Source of the DNA: Tretioscincus oriximinensis
Taxonomy: Eukaryota > Chordata > Lepidosauria > Squamata > Gymnophthalmidae
DNA length: 64,000 nt
Assembly (NCBI GenBank): GCA_022410635.1
Contig: JAJVDF010000029.1
Location: forward strand, 1,915,473-1,979,472
Direction: 5' to 3'
The stretch's first letter is position 1; every line of letters begins with the position of its first letter. This document shows, one piece after another, positions 46,071 through 57,923 of the stretch. Position numbers and translations under genes: made by a program. The notes beneath the pieces were generated by a model. It was not told the DNA's origin. It made no database searches and saw nothing but the letters and a program-made list of their open reading frames with translations.

Positions 46071-47163
46071 TGGAACATAGCAAACAATGAAGGGAGTGGT
46101 GCCGGCAATGGCAGTAGACAAACAAGAAGACACCACATGACTGCTGGAAAAATGTATTGAAGACTACGAAAAATAATGCCAGGTAACAAATCAAAATGGG
46201 GGCTATATCCGCCCGGTTATGTAGAGATTTCGGTGAACTTCTTCAGGCCCCGAAAGAGACCCAGCCAAGGTTAAGTTTTACAAGAAGTGTGTTAATGTGA
46301 AGGTAAAATGCTCTACCGAAACAAGATTCAGAGAAGTGTTGAAGACACTTACAAATTATAGACACTTACAGACTCTTTCATACTTTTCCATAACCATCTG
46401 AGAACAGTGTTGGATGCTCTGGAAGCAGTTCCTGCCACTAAACATCAAGACTCTTAATCTCATATAGCCTGCATACTNTAAGTGTCTTTCCCAGGGTGTG
46501 GAGGCAAAGCCTGGTTCTTTTTAACCTATTTTTCATGCTTTCATTGAGTGCCTCCCCCCTATTTTTCATCTTCTACTATACTAGAGGGAGAAAAGGGAGT
46601 CCACAAGTTTGACAGATTTGCTCAATTACTTGACTTACCCAAACACTGATATTGTTATATGGCAAGAAAATAAAGATGTTTCTGTCGCAGGAGATGCTTT
46701 TCTTACTACAATGACAGCTAAAAACACAAAAACCTTCTTTGCAACTTAAAGCCTAATAAGCGGAAAAGAAACCTTGTTTTATTGTAGTGAAGAAAATTAG
46801 AAATTGTTTTTGCCCTGAATATGCAAAAGTAATGAATTAAGAAGCATCTCTAACTAGAGTAATGATTTTTTTTTTACTGTTTGAAACCTTCAAATAGAAT
46901 TTCAGCTGAAATCTCTTTTTTAAAATATATTTTCTCAATAGAGAAAAATTTGGATCCAATTATTCCAGAATTTTCTACATAAGCACATCATAAACATTCT
47001 GTATCCACAGCAAGGAAGCTGTATTCTCACTAATTTGTGAGACATATATATTACATACAACAAATCCTTTCCTTTCTAATAATAACAAACATCCTTTCCA
47101 AGGAGATATGCTTTCCTAGGAGAACCTTTCACACAGATTTTAAAAGAGCTGCATTGGATGCCA
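46071..47163. other. No gene recognised
   Basis: Unassigned, mostly AT-rich. A less AT-rich stretch with CG dinucleotides lies at 46195-46275. Confidence 0.45.
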
Positions 47164-47167
47164 TGGT

Positions 47168-47246
47168 TGAGGAGGAAGAAGAGGAAGAGGAAGAGGAAGA
47201 GGAAGAGGAAGAGGAAGAGGAAGAGGAAGAGGAAGAGGAAGAGGAA
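47168..47246 (+). repeat. (GAGGAA)n microsatellite at a gap edge
   Basis: More than ten GAGGAA units run into the N gap. The long acidic reading frame across it is an artefact of the repeat and the N bases. Confidence 0.95.
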
Positions 47247-47658
47247 NNNNNNNNNNNNNNNNNNNNNNNNNNNNNNNNNNNNNNNNNNNNNNNNNNNNNN
47301 NNNNNNNNNNNNNNNNNNNNNNNNNNNNNNNNNNNNNNNNNNNNNNNNNNNNNNNNNNNNNNNNNNNNNNNNNNNNNNNNNNNNNNNNNNNNNNNNNNNN
47401 NNNNNNNNNNNNNNNNNNNNNNNNNNNNNNNNNNNNNNNNNNNNNNNNNNNNNNNNNNNNNNNNNNNNNNNNNNNNNNNNNNNNNNNNNNNNNNNNNNNN
47501 NNNNNNNNNNNNNNNNNNNNNNNNNNNNNNNNNNNNNNNNNNNNNNNNNNNNNNNNNNNNNNNNNNNNNNNNNNNNNNNNNNNNNNNNNNNNNNNNNNNN
47601 NNNNNNNNNNNNNNNNNNNNNNNNNNNNNNNNNNNNNNNNNNNNNNNNNNNNNNNNNN
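47247..47658. other. Assembly gap of 412 N
   Basis: Unknown sequence bounded by GAGGAA repeats on the left and AACAAG/AAGAAG repeats on the right; probably a long purine-rich tract that did not assemble. Confidence 0.95.
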
Positions 47659-47945
47659 AGAACAACAACAAGAAGAAGAACAACAACAACAACTGGGTTC
47701 TTATACCCTGTTTTTTTCAAAGGGACTCAAAGTGGCTTACAAGGCTATTTTTGCCCATGGTGGTTTCCACGTATTTACTTGCAATCAGTTGCAATTTCTT
47801 GCAATTCATTCTTTTCAATAGCTGGGTTGACTTGAGCTAGAGACTAATGGAAGGTGCTCACCCCTCCCCACGTCTGCCACAGGACTTTGAAACCCGATCT
47901 CCTAGATGAAAGACTGTTTCCTTAGCAACTGAGCCATTCGTATCT
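47659..47945 (-). mobile_element. tRNA-derived SINE, second copy
   Basis: It is the same element as 33672-33962: aactgggttcttataccctg, gcagtt-like body text tcagttgcaatttcttgcaa, and a head that reads atggctcagttgctaagg on the minus strand with the B box gggtttcaaagtcc. The AAC/AAG tail lies at the gap. Confidence 0.85.
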
Positions 47946-47954
47946 GCGATAACA

Positions 47955-48250
47955 CTAATGATAAGGCCCTTCATGATTCAAAATCGAAAGAGTTAAAAGG
48001 ACACCTTCTCTCATATCGACCTGCCTGTTCCCTAAGATCTGCAACGGGGGTCCTCAAAGCTGTCAGTGGTTCAGGTACGCCAGCTTGCTTCATTGCCTCT
48101 TTGCCTTGGGTTTTGATTGAAGAAATAGTTTCTTCCTCACTTTCACACACTGTTGTTTTGTTGATTGTACTCTGTTTTATGGGTGCTGTGTTCTGTTTTT
48201 CTGATTATGACCTATACTGAGACCTTTGAGAACAGGGTGGGATAAAAATG
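47955..48250 (+). mobile_element. L2 3' end, decayed
   Basis: tctcatatcgacctgcctgt and tccctaagatctgcaa correspond to ttcccatatgaacctgctcg and ccctaagatctgcag of 34590-34625. The end, ctgagacctttgagaacagg gtgggataaaaatg, fits an L2 terminus. Confidence 0.7.
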
Positions 48251-48854
48251 TAAAAAAAAAACCCGTGATGTCTTGCATTTATTTTTCATTTCTTTTTTTC
48301 TTAACATCCAGACACCAACGCTGTGTTCTGACAAGGCCAAATACCTTACACATGGCAATCCTAGTATGGCCCTGGAACACAGGAATGAAATCTTGTGGCA
48401 TCAGCATTTTGAGAATACCAGCTGTGTAATCTAAAAAAATCCAGCATTTTCTTCTTGCCATGTGGAAGTAGCCACATAATTTACAAAGACAGAGGAAGAA
48501 AAAAAAATTAAGAGATTCAGATTTCTCTTTAATCTAGTGTTCCTGAAAAGAAGCATAATCCATGGCAAACTGTCCTACACAATTTAAATATCATCTGTCC
48601 TACCACAATTTCATCCATGCTTAAGCACCTAGTGCTAATCCTGTATAACTGGCCTGGAATTGAGAAAGTTTGAAGTTCAAACTCCTTTAGATGACTAGGG
48701 ATCTAGATAATATAGATTATTCTGTACTGGCTGATAGATCAGAACAACAAATTTACTAGGAAACCCCTTTCTGCATGCTATGGTTTAAGGAAGTGGTTCT
48801 CAACACTTCTTGGGGGTGGGGGCACATCTTACTTAAGCATCCCTAAAATCCCAG
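48251..48854. other. No gene recognised
   Basis: AT-rich, no supported feature. Confidence 0.5.
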
Positions 48855-49165
48855 AAGGTCATCGGCCTGTGGAATTTACTTCCTGAAGAGGTAGTGGTAG
48901 CTAACAGCTTGGATAGACAGGTTTATGGACACTAAAGGTANAANNGGNTACTAGGATGGATGTCTGGATGTTGCCTCTGGGATGGAGCAACAGGCAGGAC
49001 TCCTGAAATACCATTTGCAGGGAGTCATGAACAGGTGCATATTTTGCTTTCCTCTGTTCGGACTGCCCAGGTGCATCTGGTGGGCCTCTGTGTGACACAG
49101 AATGCTGGACTCGATGGGCTGTGGCCTGATCCAGTATGGCTCTTCTTATGTTCTTATGTTCTTAC
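48855..49165 (+). mobile_element. CR1 3' end
   Basis: aaggtcatcggcctgtggaa, then gcttggatagacaggtttat, ggatgtctggatgttgcctc and gactcgatgggctgtggcct, ending in ttcttatgttcttatgttct. It is the same subfamily as 2060-2755. Five n bases lie near 48942-48949. Confidence 0.95.
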
Positions 49166-49999
49166 CCTCGTGACACATAATTCTTGTTATNCAAAAAGTG
49201 AACTCCTATTCAGGTGGAGGAAGTCTAAAAGGTCATTAACTTAAACTCACTGTTAATTCATTCTTGAATTGCCCCCCTTGGGTTTAAGGTTGCATCCCTT
49301 AAATTGCAGCAGCATGTGAAAGCAATGGTCCAGTATGGTTGCTTATCCAGTATACTGACTAATGTGAAATTATCCTGGACATTTTAGACAGAATATTGAA
49401 CTAGCAGTATTGGTTGTTTTCTTTCACAGAAGAAAACTAGCCACCACCCCTTCGATATGAGATCTGTCAGGATACTAAGAGCCTACTGCCAGTGTGTTGC
49501 TCTTAGTTTGAGTTTGTGGGAAGCATATCCAGCTTTCTGTCTATGAATGCTCATGCTTAGGAGCCTTCCACTGTCTCTATGGGAATCCTTGCAGAGAAAG
49601 CAACGGACATCAAAGATCTTTAGAGAAAGTCTCCTAGAAAAAAAGACACTATAAAGTGAAGAAAACAGCTAGCACTGTTTCCTCCAGGCTACATTTTTGT
49701 TATTGTTGTTTTGAGTCAGCAAGGTTAACCAGAGAAATAGAGCAGAAAGTTGAGATTATTGGGAACAGCTGCCGTCAGATTTTCAAAGCCTTCCAGAATA
49801 GTTCAAAGAAGAGGAACAAACTTTATTTACACAAATACATACTACTGTTTTGTTGACTGAGAAATGGAACCGACTAAAAAAAAAAAAAGAAATATAGGAG
49901 AGCGGGGGAAATATTTTTGTTCAATGATGGAGATTGGATCCTTTTGTAAAATAAAATAAAATAAAAATCACGCATTTCTATCAGCCACATGAAAAAAAT
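49166..49999. other. No gene recognised
   Basis: AT-rich, with an A12 run near 49876 and an AAAAT run near 49948. Confidence 0.45.
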
Positions 50000-50356
50000 T
50001 CTTCTAAGCAAAAAAAGAGTGAGAACAGACAAAGGAAAGTGTTTTTTCACCAAGAGGATCATTGGACTGTGGAAGTTACTTCCAGAATAGATGGTGGTAG
50101 CTAATTGCCTGGATAGCTTCAAGACAGGATTAGACACGTTTATAGACACCAATGGTATAAGTAGCTCCTAGGATGGATGTCTCGATGCTGCCTCCAGGAT
50201 GGAGCAACTTTGCAGGGAGTCGAGAACAGGTGCATATCTTGCCTTCTTCGGTTCAGACTGCCCAGGTGCAATTGGTGGGCCTCTGTGTGAGGCAGAATGC
50301 TGGACTAGATGGGCTCTAGCCTGATCCAGTATGGCTCTTCTTATATTCTTATGAGT
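50000..50356 (+). mobile_element. CR1 3' end
   Basis: aaagagtgagaacagacaaa, ggatcattggactgtggaag, gctggactagatgggctcta and a final ttcttatattcttatga. It is the same subfamily, slightly diverged. Confidence 0.9.
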
Positions 50357-51329
50357 ACATAATGTTTTCTTAACATACACTCATGTTTTGAACCTTTTCC
50401 ACATTGCATGCTCAGGTTTATGTAGGCCAAACACTTGGATTTTGAGGATGAATTTCAAGACTTATGAGAAGCTTCTCTTCACTTGAATTTTATATCATTC
50501 CCAAGGTTCATTAGGAAGAACCCTTATGGGAATCGGATCTAGGCTGCAGCTGACAATGTTCACCTAGGGCATCAGGGGTGATGGCAAATTCCATTGATGG
50601 AACTGATGTAAGGAACCAGAGGTGCCAGCCAGAGTCAGCTGGAATTCTAGTGTTATTCCCCAAATACCCAGCAACTGTTTATGCTCTGGCAAGCATCTAT
50701 TCGAATGTAAAAGTGAGGGAGATTGCAAAGCATTTTAGTTTGGCTTTTTAAAAGGAAACCTTCATCATTCCAGAATAATTTTTCTGTCCAGTGGATACAA
50801 TGGATGCAGTGTCTGTGTAAACAAGTAATCATTTTCACTTTGCTGAAGTCTTTTTTGTCTTTTACAGTACCTCAGGCAGTTCCTTCTTCAATAGCTTGAG
50901 TAGTTTCTGCATGGTTCAGGTAACATATGCTTTGTTAGCTTTCAAGGAGTGTCACTGGAGAAGATAAATAAAAGGCTAAGATTTCTGTGAGCTGTAAGTT
51001 TATTGAAGGCAGATGCATTAAGACTAATTAAGCAATCAATCAAAGAACGAAAAGCATGGCCAACGGTTTCACTATAGCTTATAAACTCCTTCATTGCTCC
51101 ACCCTGGGCATAGCTAATGATTGAATCANAGCCAATAAATGAAAAGTTGGCTTGGCATGCAAGAACACAGGAAAGCAGCAAGCCAAAAGTGAATGCAAAA
51201 AAGGTTAACCCTTTCACTACCCTAACATGCTTGGTGCAATTCAAGTATGTGGTGTCCACTTATCAGATCTTCCACAGGGATGAAGTGTACTATCTTTCTC
51301 TACTAGTTGATACAGAATTTGAAAAAACA
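50357..51329. other. No gene recognised
   Basis: AT-rich, no supported feature. Short minus-strand frames at 50653 and 50942 have no recognised similarity. Confidence 0.5.
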
Positions 51330-52030
51330 ATACNGAAGATTAAGAGACAAGAAAAAGGAATTGCAGGAGATACATATAGATGAATTATATCGGTGAATCA
51401 AAAAGAAGAATTATATGGAATATGGANTTTGGATATGTGAATAAGTAGGGAGGATATTGAGAAAAAAATAATGAGGATAAAGAAGATAAAAAATAATTGC
51501 ATGAAAGAAATAAGGAAGATATCCCCATAAGTGCTATAGAATGCCAGCACAGTTATCACACTTTCTCTCCAATATAAATGGAATGTGTTGGCATGGTTGC
51601 CTACAAAGCAGTATGTTTATACATGTGATTTGGGAATGTCAAAAGGTACACCAATTCTGGAATAAAATACAATGGGAGATAAATATTTTTATATTACAGA
51701 TAAATATAACAGATAAAAGGCAATATTACATGGAGACTTGGATACTATTTGGTCTTTGTGAGGGAAGTAACTGACAATACTATTGCATGTGCTCAAACTG
51801 TTCTAGTAGGGAGGTGGAAAGATTGTATTGTATGGGCAATGAGGAAAATGTGTGAATATATAATCAATGTGATTGTTGGTGATATTTCCAATTGTAAGAT
51901 AAGTAATCCAGATAATATACAGAAATGGAGAGAATGCAAGCAAAAATGGTTAAAACCTATAAAGAAGGCAGGTTGGGGAGTAAGGTTAAATAAGGTCTAC
52001 TAAATTTTTATCTTCTCTAGCTGGTAACAT
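51330..52030 (+). mobile_element. L1 LINE ORF2 C-terminal fragment
   Basis: At 51541-51774, MCWHGCLQSSMFIHVIWECQ is the L1 CW.GC.....HM.W.C block, followed by KVHQFWNKIQWEINIFILQI. At 51749-52003, CAQTVLVGRWKD and KMCEYIINVIVGDISN follow, parallel to the copy at 38846-39367. A frameshift near 51760 separates the two parts. The 3' end is cut off where CR1 sequence begins at about 52040. Confidence 0.8.
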
Positions 52031-52039
52031 TATCTGCCA

Positions 52040-54206
52040 AAAGGTAGAAGAAAAAACAAGGTGATCTTCTATCCTGGATCAAATTCTTACCAACAAGGAG
52101 GAAATAGTTGAGGAAGTCAGGGTGGCTGGGGCCTTAGGGGGCAGTGGCCATGCAATCATTGAATTCTACATAACAAAGGGAGGAAGACCTGAGAGGACTT
52201 ATTTCAAGACTGGATTTCAGAAGAACAGATTTTGATAGACTCAGGAGGCGGGTAGGAAGGATCCAATGGTTGGATGTCTTAAAGAACAGAAATGTCCAAG
52301 GAGGATGAGAAATCTTGCAAAATGAGATTCTAGAAGCACAATCTTTAACAATCCCCAAAAGAAGAAAACATCTAAGGAGGCCACTGAGGAAAAAATACTG
52401 TTTATATAATGGAAGAAGGGGAGCATTTCTAAGAAAGAATATAAGCCGTCTGTATATAAAGCAACTGTAGGGCAAGTGTCAGAAAAGCCATAACTAAATA
52501 TGAACTGCGTCTTGCAAGGAATGTAAAAAGCAATAATAAAGGGTTTGTGGGGTACGCAAAAGGAAAAAGAAAAGCTAAATATGCTATAGGAGTTCTCCAA
52601 AGGGAAAATGGTGAATTGATCAAAAACAATACTGAGAAAGCTGAAGTTCTGAACTCTTCTTTTGCATCTATTTTTTCTGAGAAAGAAAATACAACAACAG
52701 CTGGCCTTCATTGTGCTATTGAAGGAACAAAAGAATCAAGACACTTAATAAACAGAGAAAAGGTGAGGGAACTCTTAGTTAATTCAAAGGAATTCAAGTC
52801 TCCAGTCCCAGATGAACTACATCCCAGGGTACTAAAGGAACTAGCAGAAGTAATAGCGGAACCAGTAGGAGAAGTCCCAGTAGAATGGAGAAGGGCAAAT
52901 GTTGTTTCTATCTTAAAAAAGGGGAAAAACATGGAATCAGGAAACTACAGGCTGGTGAGTCTGACTTCAATATCAGGAAAGCTCCTTGAACAAGTTATAA
53001 AGCAGTATGTATGCCAGCACTTGGATAGGAATGCAGTAATTAACCAGAGCCAACATGGATTTGTAACAATCAAGTCATTCCAGGATAATCTAATTTCTTT
53101 ACATGATAGAATCACCAAATGGATTGATCATGGAACTGCAGTAGACGTGGTGTATTTTGACTTCNAAAAAGCATTTGACAAAGTATCGCATTCCATTCTT
53201 ATTGAAAACTGGCTTAATGATCATACTCAAAGAGTGGTAATAAATCGTTGCACATCCAATTGGAAGAATGTTTAAAGGGTCTGTCCTGGGTTCAGTGATA
53301 TTAAACATATTTATAAAAGACCTAGATGAGGGGATTTACAGTAAACATTTCAAATTTGCTGATGACACAAAGTTAGATGGTGTTGCTAATACTAAACAAG
53401 ATAGAGAAAGGATTCAAAAAGGTCTAGACAAGCTGGAACAATGGAAACTACCAAAATTGTATTTAATAGAGAGAAATGCAAGATCCTACATCTGGTCAAA
53501 GAAAAATGAAAACAGCACATAGAGAATGGGAGGAATATGTCTGAGCAGCAGCACAGGTGAAAAGGACATGGGTGTATTGGTAGATCACAGACTAAACGTG
53601 AGTCAACAGTGTGAACGAGCTGCAAAAAAGGCAAACACAATCCTGGGGTGTATTAAGAGGNGCATAGAATCTCAATCACGCGAAGCAATTATTCCTGCCT
53701 ACAGTACTTTGGTAAGACCACACTTGGAATATTGTGTTCAATTCTGGGGGGGGCAGTTCTGGGGGGAGCAAGTTCAAAAGAGAGTTACAAGGATGGTGAG
53801 TGGTCTGGAAACCATGTCCCATGAGGAACAATTAAAGGATCTAGGGATGTTTAGTCGGCAAAAGAGAAGACTGAGAGGAGACCTGATTGCTGTCCATAAA
53901 TATCTGAAGGGCTGTCACAGAGCAGTGGGATCAGCATTGGCACATAGAAGGACTAGAAATAATGGGATAAAACTACAGGGGAGTAGATTTAGATTAGATA
54001 TTAGAAAAAACTTTATAACATTCAGGGTGATAAGCCAGTGGAACAGTTTGCCACAGGAGGTAGTGAGTTCGTCTTCACCGAAAGTCCTTAAGCAGAGATT
54101 GGACGGTCATCTGTCTGGGATGGTTTAATGAATCCTGCATTGAGCAGGGGGTTGGACTCGATGGCCCTGGAGGTCCCTTTCAACTCTATCATTCTATGAT
54201 TCTATG
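52040..54206 (+). mobile_element. CR1 LINE, longest copy
   Basis: The element starts within the region between endonuclease and polymerase (a VLDQILTNKEEIVEEVRVAG-like reading near 52075-52130), runs through most of the reverse transcriptase and the C-terminal region, and has a complete 3' end: ctgcattgagcagggggttg, ggtccctttcaactctatca and attctatgattctatga. The 3' UTR is only about 78 bases, as is usual for CR1. The N-terminal ORF1 and endonuclease are missing. It probably inserted into the L1 at 51330-52030. Confidence 0.95.
52547..54128 (+). pseudogene. CR1 ORF2 reverse transcriptase and C-terminus, broken
   Basis: The first frame (52547-53275) has RRANVVSILKKGKNMESGNY, RLVSLTSISGKLLEQVI, NQSQHGF and VVYFDFXKAFDKVSH, which are the fingers and palm motif A of the CR1 polymerase. 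One frameshift near 53265 leads to the second frame, with FKGSVLGSVILNIFIKDLDE and FADDTKLDGVAN, so the catalytic ADD is retained. A TAG at 53520-53522 interrupts this frame, which then runs open to 54128 with [32 protein letters not shown] and LRGDLIAVHKYLKG. Part of the sequence between motif A and GSVLG appears shortened. One shift and one stop in this part suggest moderate age. Confidence 0.9.
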
Positions 54207-54264
54207 AAAGACTAATTTTCCATATGTGAACCTTAACTGCCAAATTATATTTTGCATAATATAA

Positions 54265-54470
54265 TAGACTGACCAGATGACCCCTTTTGGGGTGTGTTTG
54301 TTGAAAACCCGGTTTTGGGGTGCCTCCCATTTTTTGCAGAGGAAAAAAAATAAAAATAAAAGTTTGAAAAAAAACTTTTTTGAAAGTTTTTCCTCAGCAA
54401 AAAACGGAAGGCACCCCAAAACCGGGTTTTCAACACACACACACCAAAAGGGGTCATCTGGTCAGCCTAG
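54265..54470. mobile_element. hAT-like foldback MITE
   Basis: Terminal inverted repeats of about 75 bases: tagactgaccagatgacccc at the left, ggggtcatctggtcagccta at the right, continuing inward with gttgaaaacccggttttggg and its inverse. The centre is an A-rich and then T-rich stretch (aaaaataaaagtttgaaaaa). It is flanked by TAATATAA on both sides (54257-54264 and 54471-54478), an 8-base target duplication as made by hAT transposases. No transposase is encoded. Confidence 0.8.
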
Positions 54471-54478
54471 TAATATAA

Positions 54479-54620
54479 GATGCAATGGGGGGGAGAGAGG
54501 GGGGAATTATGTAAAAGGGGGGAAATTTTTGGAATGTTTTAAATTTTAGTGTATGATTTTATACATTTTTTTTCTATTTGAAACAAAATGCTTTGAATGC
54601 AAAAAAATAATAATTCTCTA
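54479..54620 (+). mobile_element. Possible L1 3' UTR remainder
   Basis: tgcaatgggggggagagagg and ggggaattatgtaaaagggg resemble the G-rich 3' UTR at 39400-39440, so this may be the rest of the L1 interrupted at 52030. The resemblance is in low-complexity sequence only. Confidence 0.35.
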
Positions 54621-57189
54621 TTAGTTGATATCTTAACTTTCAGACTAGTGAGAAGGAAAAAAAAGACGAATCAAGACAGTAGCCCTTTCTACACAGCTTT
54701 ACCATAACCCAAAGCAGGGGATCTGGAGCAGCAAGGGCTGCTGGCTTTGGTCATAGAAAGGCACGACAACATTGGTTACGAAACTCACATGAGCTTCAAA
54801 ACTAAAGTGGTCTTTTGTCTGAGCTTCAAAAATCCACAATGAANATGCACTGGAGTCCAAAGGACCAAGGCCTTGTGCTATTGTTCTGTAAGGCTATTGT
54901 TCTAGCATGCTCTGCTATTGGGCTACAACTGTTCTCAAAGGGCCTTAGGATGGCACTCCTGAGTCTTTAGGGTTGCTATGGTGTCTGGTAACTTTACTCA
55001 GGTGGCTATCTGGATACCCTAATGTGTTCAAGAATCTTTACACACAGAAACACACCCAGGCAGGTATCAAAGGCAACAAAAAGAGAATTTACTGAATAAA
55101 TTTAAGCAAAAATTAACTCCACCCAGCTCTAACTGCCCTTTGTTTAAGTTCAATACATTAAGCAGATGTTCTTGTGAGGATGCAGATGTATCTCTGGGCC
55201 TGAAGGAGTCTCTTGGTGCAAAGTGTTGGACTTCTAAACTAGAAAACTTTGAGTCCTTCTTAAACTTGTTTCTTTGTGGAGCTTCAGTTGAACAAAAGCT
55301 TTCGATGTCACTTTGGACTGGGTGGTATACTTGTTGGTGCTAAGGATGCCTGTTTGGAAAGCTGCGGCCTCAGTTTTCACCAGACTGCAAACAAGTCCTC
55401 TGTACTCTAGCTTTGCAGGAGATAAAAAGGCTCCAAAAGGAGGAACTCACTAAATTTTGCTAGCAAAAGTAAGAAACCAACTAGAACTAGACTGTAAGCT
55501 CCTCCCAGAAAGTAATACAAAAGATACATACACTATAGGGGACTAGGGGAAAACCATCTATCAGGGAGGAACTAAACAAAAGAGAGAATAGCTTAGCCAA
55601 GCCATCACAGGCCTATTTGCACAGGCTTGGTAATGGATTTTAGTAATGCATGGAAATAGTGCTACAATATATTAGATGTGTGGTAACAGTGCCCTAAAAT
55701 CAATTATTGGTAAAGCACATTAATCTGCCTTACCTGTGTAATAATGATTACCAATGCACACAAGCAACAGGACTCATGCATACAGGACTCATGAGAGCAT
55801 GAGGAATGTATATTCAATAATCTTACCTCCAAATGCTGCCTTTGGCTCCTGTTCCAGGGTCTGAATTTTGCTGGAAAATGCTGCCATCTGCAAAGTTCAG
55901 CTTTGCATCTCTAGCAAACAATTGGAACTAGCAGCAAGCTGTGGCACAGATATGTGCAAATCTCAATACAGGAATTCCCCACAAATTATTTAAAACTTCA
56001 TCGTGTCATCTGTTGTAAAAGACTTGTGTTTCTACGGAGGGAANACTTAAGACACTGCTAAAATTCCTTAAGCTTCTCCATGCAGACACAAAATACTCCT
56101 GCTACAACAGATTCAGCTAATCCACTTTTACTAAAGTAGATTATATCGAGTAAATGTAAATTGGGGCAAAGATATGAGCTACTGTCTTTCCATGACTTAA
56201 ATTCTTGAAAAAATGTATGAGGAAAGAGTAGGGTTGCCATATTTTGACAGCCCAAAACTGGGATGGGTTTGTGTGTGCGTGCGCACGCACGCTTGTGGTG
56301 AGACAGGCAGAACAGAGCTGCACGAAAGCTTTTGTTCTCTGAGCACTGTATTATTTCCCCGCAATATGATTCAATTGTAAAGGTAACCTATAAAGGTGTA
56401 TCTCATTCTCCACCTAGTGCTCCAATCTGGTTTGTGTCCATGAATTCTGATTCTTATGGATGGCTTTAGGATTCCTTATATAAGAATGTTTAGTCGGTGA
56501 TTTATAGTCTCAAAACATTTTGGGGAGTGGAAAATTTGCAGTGAATAAGTTTGTATCAATCACGAGTGAGTCCCTGCATTTATAAAACTATGTGTTTTTT
56601 GTAGTATAAAACGAAGCTTCACACAATGTTATTTCACAAATATGTTTATTTTCTGTAATCCCTATTACAAGGCTTTTTTAAAAAGAAGGATGCACAACGA
56701 TGCTTCCTGGCTCTTTTCATTATTTTTCAGATTAGCAAAAATTACATTTTAAAGATATCTGCCCAGAGGCATGGCTACTCCATTTCATTTCACTTTTATG
56801 TAAGTCTTCTGACAGCGTTTTCTGCCAGCCAAGCAGAACAAAATAGTCTGTTAAATATGGCTCATATATGCATTTGTATTATTATTACCTATTTCCATAA
56901 GCATTCTCATTGCTACGAGGACTTTGGGATATAGCTAATGCCGTGATTCTGCACTCTTAGGAACTTAACAGCTATGTAAATTTTAAGAACATAATTTGTT
57001 GCCTTTACAAATCCAGTGTCTGTAACTTAGTATTTCTATTTTCAGACTTTATTTGTTGCAATAAATTGTTGTGTGTATTTAGTATTTCCCTTAAACATTC
57101 ATTTGTTATGTCTTTATCAGAATAACATCTCTTCCTCAAACATGGGTTAAAACTCACAGGATTCACACAACATATTAATGGCACTTTGG
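54621..57189. other. No gene recognised
   Basis: AT-rich. It contains a MITE-like trace at 55609-55750 (gcctatttgcacaggcttgg), a ctaatccacttttactaaag motif at 56115-56134 and an alternating GT/GC palindrome at 56271-56292. Nothing coding is recognised. Confidence 0.45.
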
Positions 57190-57300
57190 GAGGGCTGAAG
57201 AGCCATACTGAATGGGGCCAGAGCCCATCTAGTCCAGCATTTTGTCTCACACAGAGGCCCACCAGATGCACCTGGGCAATCTGAACAGACTTATAAAATT
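57190..57300 (-). mobile_element. CR1 3' end fragment
   Basis: aagagccatactgaatgggg, ccatctagtccagcattttg and cagaggcccaccagatgcac are the inverse of the CR1 terminus at 49050-49145. Confidence 0.9.
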
Positions 57301-57920
57301 CCCTCTAGTTGAATTTGAGGCCATAGGGACAGACATAAAACCCATAAATCTTTCCGCATCCTGATACTCAGGAATAGATGTTTCTTCCCCAAATAGGAAT
57401 AACACCAAGAATATCTCTTTTTGTCACACTGGGAGGGAAGCTACATAAGCATAGAGGAGAAAAATTTGGGAAAACTGTTTATAGGGAGTAACAAAGCTGG
57501 GCTGTGGAAAGCTGGGCAGATAAATAACTAGTCATTGGCATACACCCATTGTCAGGAAGGCATTGTCATGAAACAATCAAAGAGTAAAGTCTAGAAACAT
57601 GAAGTAGACTTGTTCTTTTAACTGTCTGAATACCTTGTTTTATACATCTTCAGAAGGAAAATTTTTGTTAAATGGGAGACTGAACTAAATCCTAATTGCA
57701 AACTAACTGATCAATCATCCTGCCATAAGAACTCTCAACAACACTTAATGGCATAGCAAGAGAAACCCCTTGTTCTGATCTGCCATTCTGCTGTTAGGAT
57801 GTCGTTTATGTGGACTGAACATAGAGGGGAAGCAACACACATGTGCAGAGACCCAAAATGCCATCTACGTATGAGCGCATAACATTAACTGCACACTTCT
57901 GGGCATTTTGCAAAGTCAAA
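57301..57920. other. No gene recognised
   Basis: Unassigned. The last 150 bases may belong to the PLE upstream of its readable frame, but no convincing polymerase text appears. Confidence 0.4.
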
Positions 57921-57923
57921 TAA

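Noticed and set aside
47037..47840. 267-codon frame rich in glutamate
   Set aside because: Most of it is N, and the rest is a GAGGAA microsatellite and SINE sequence.
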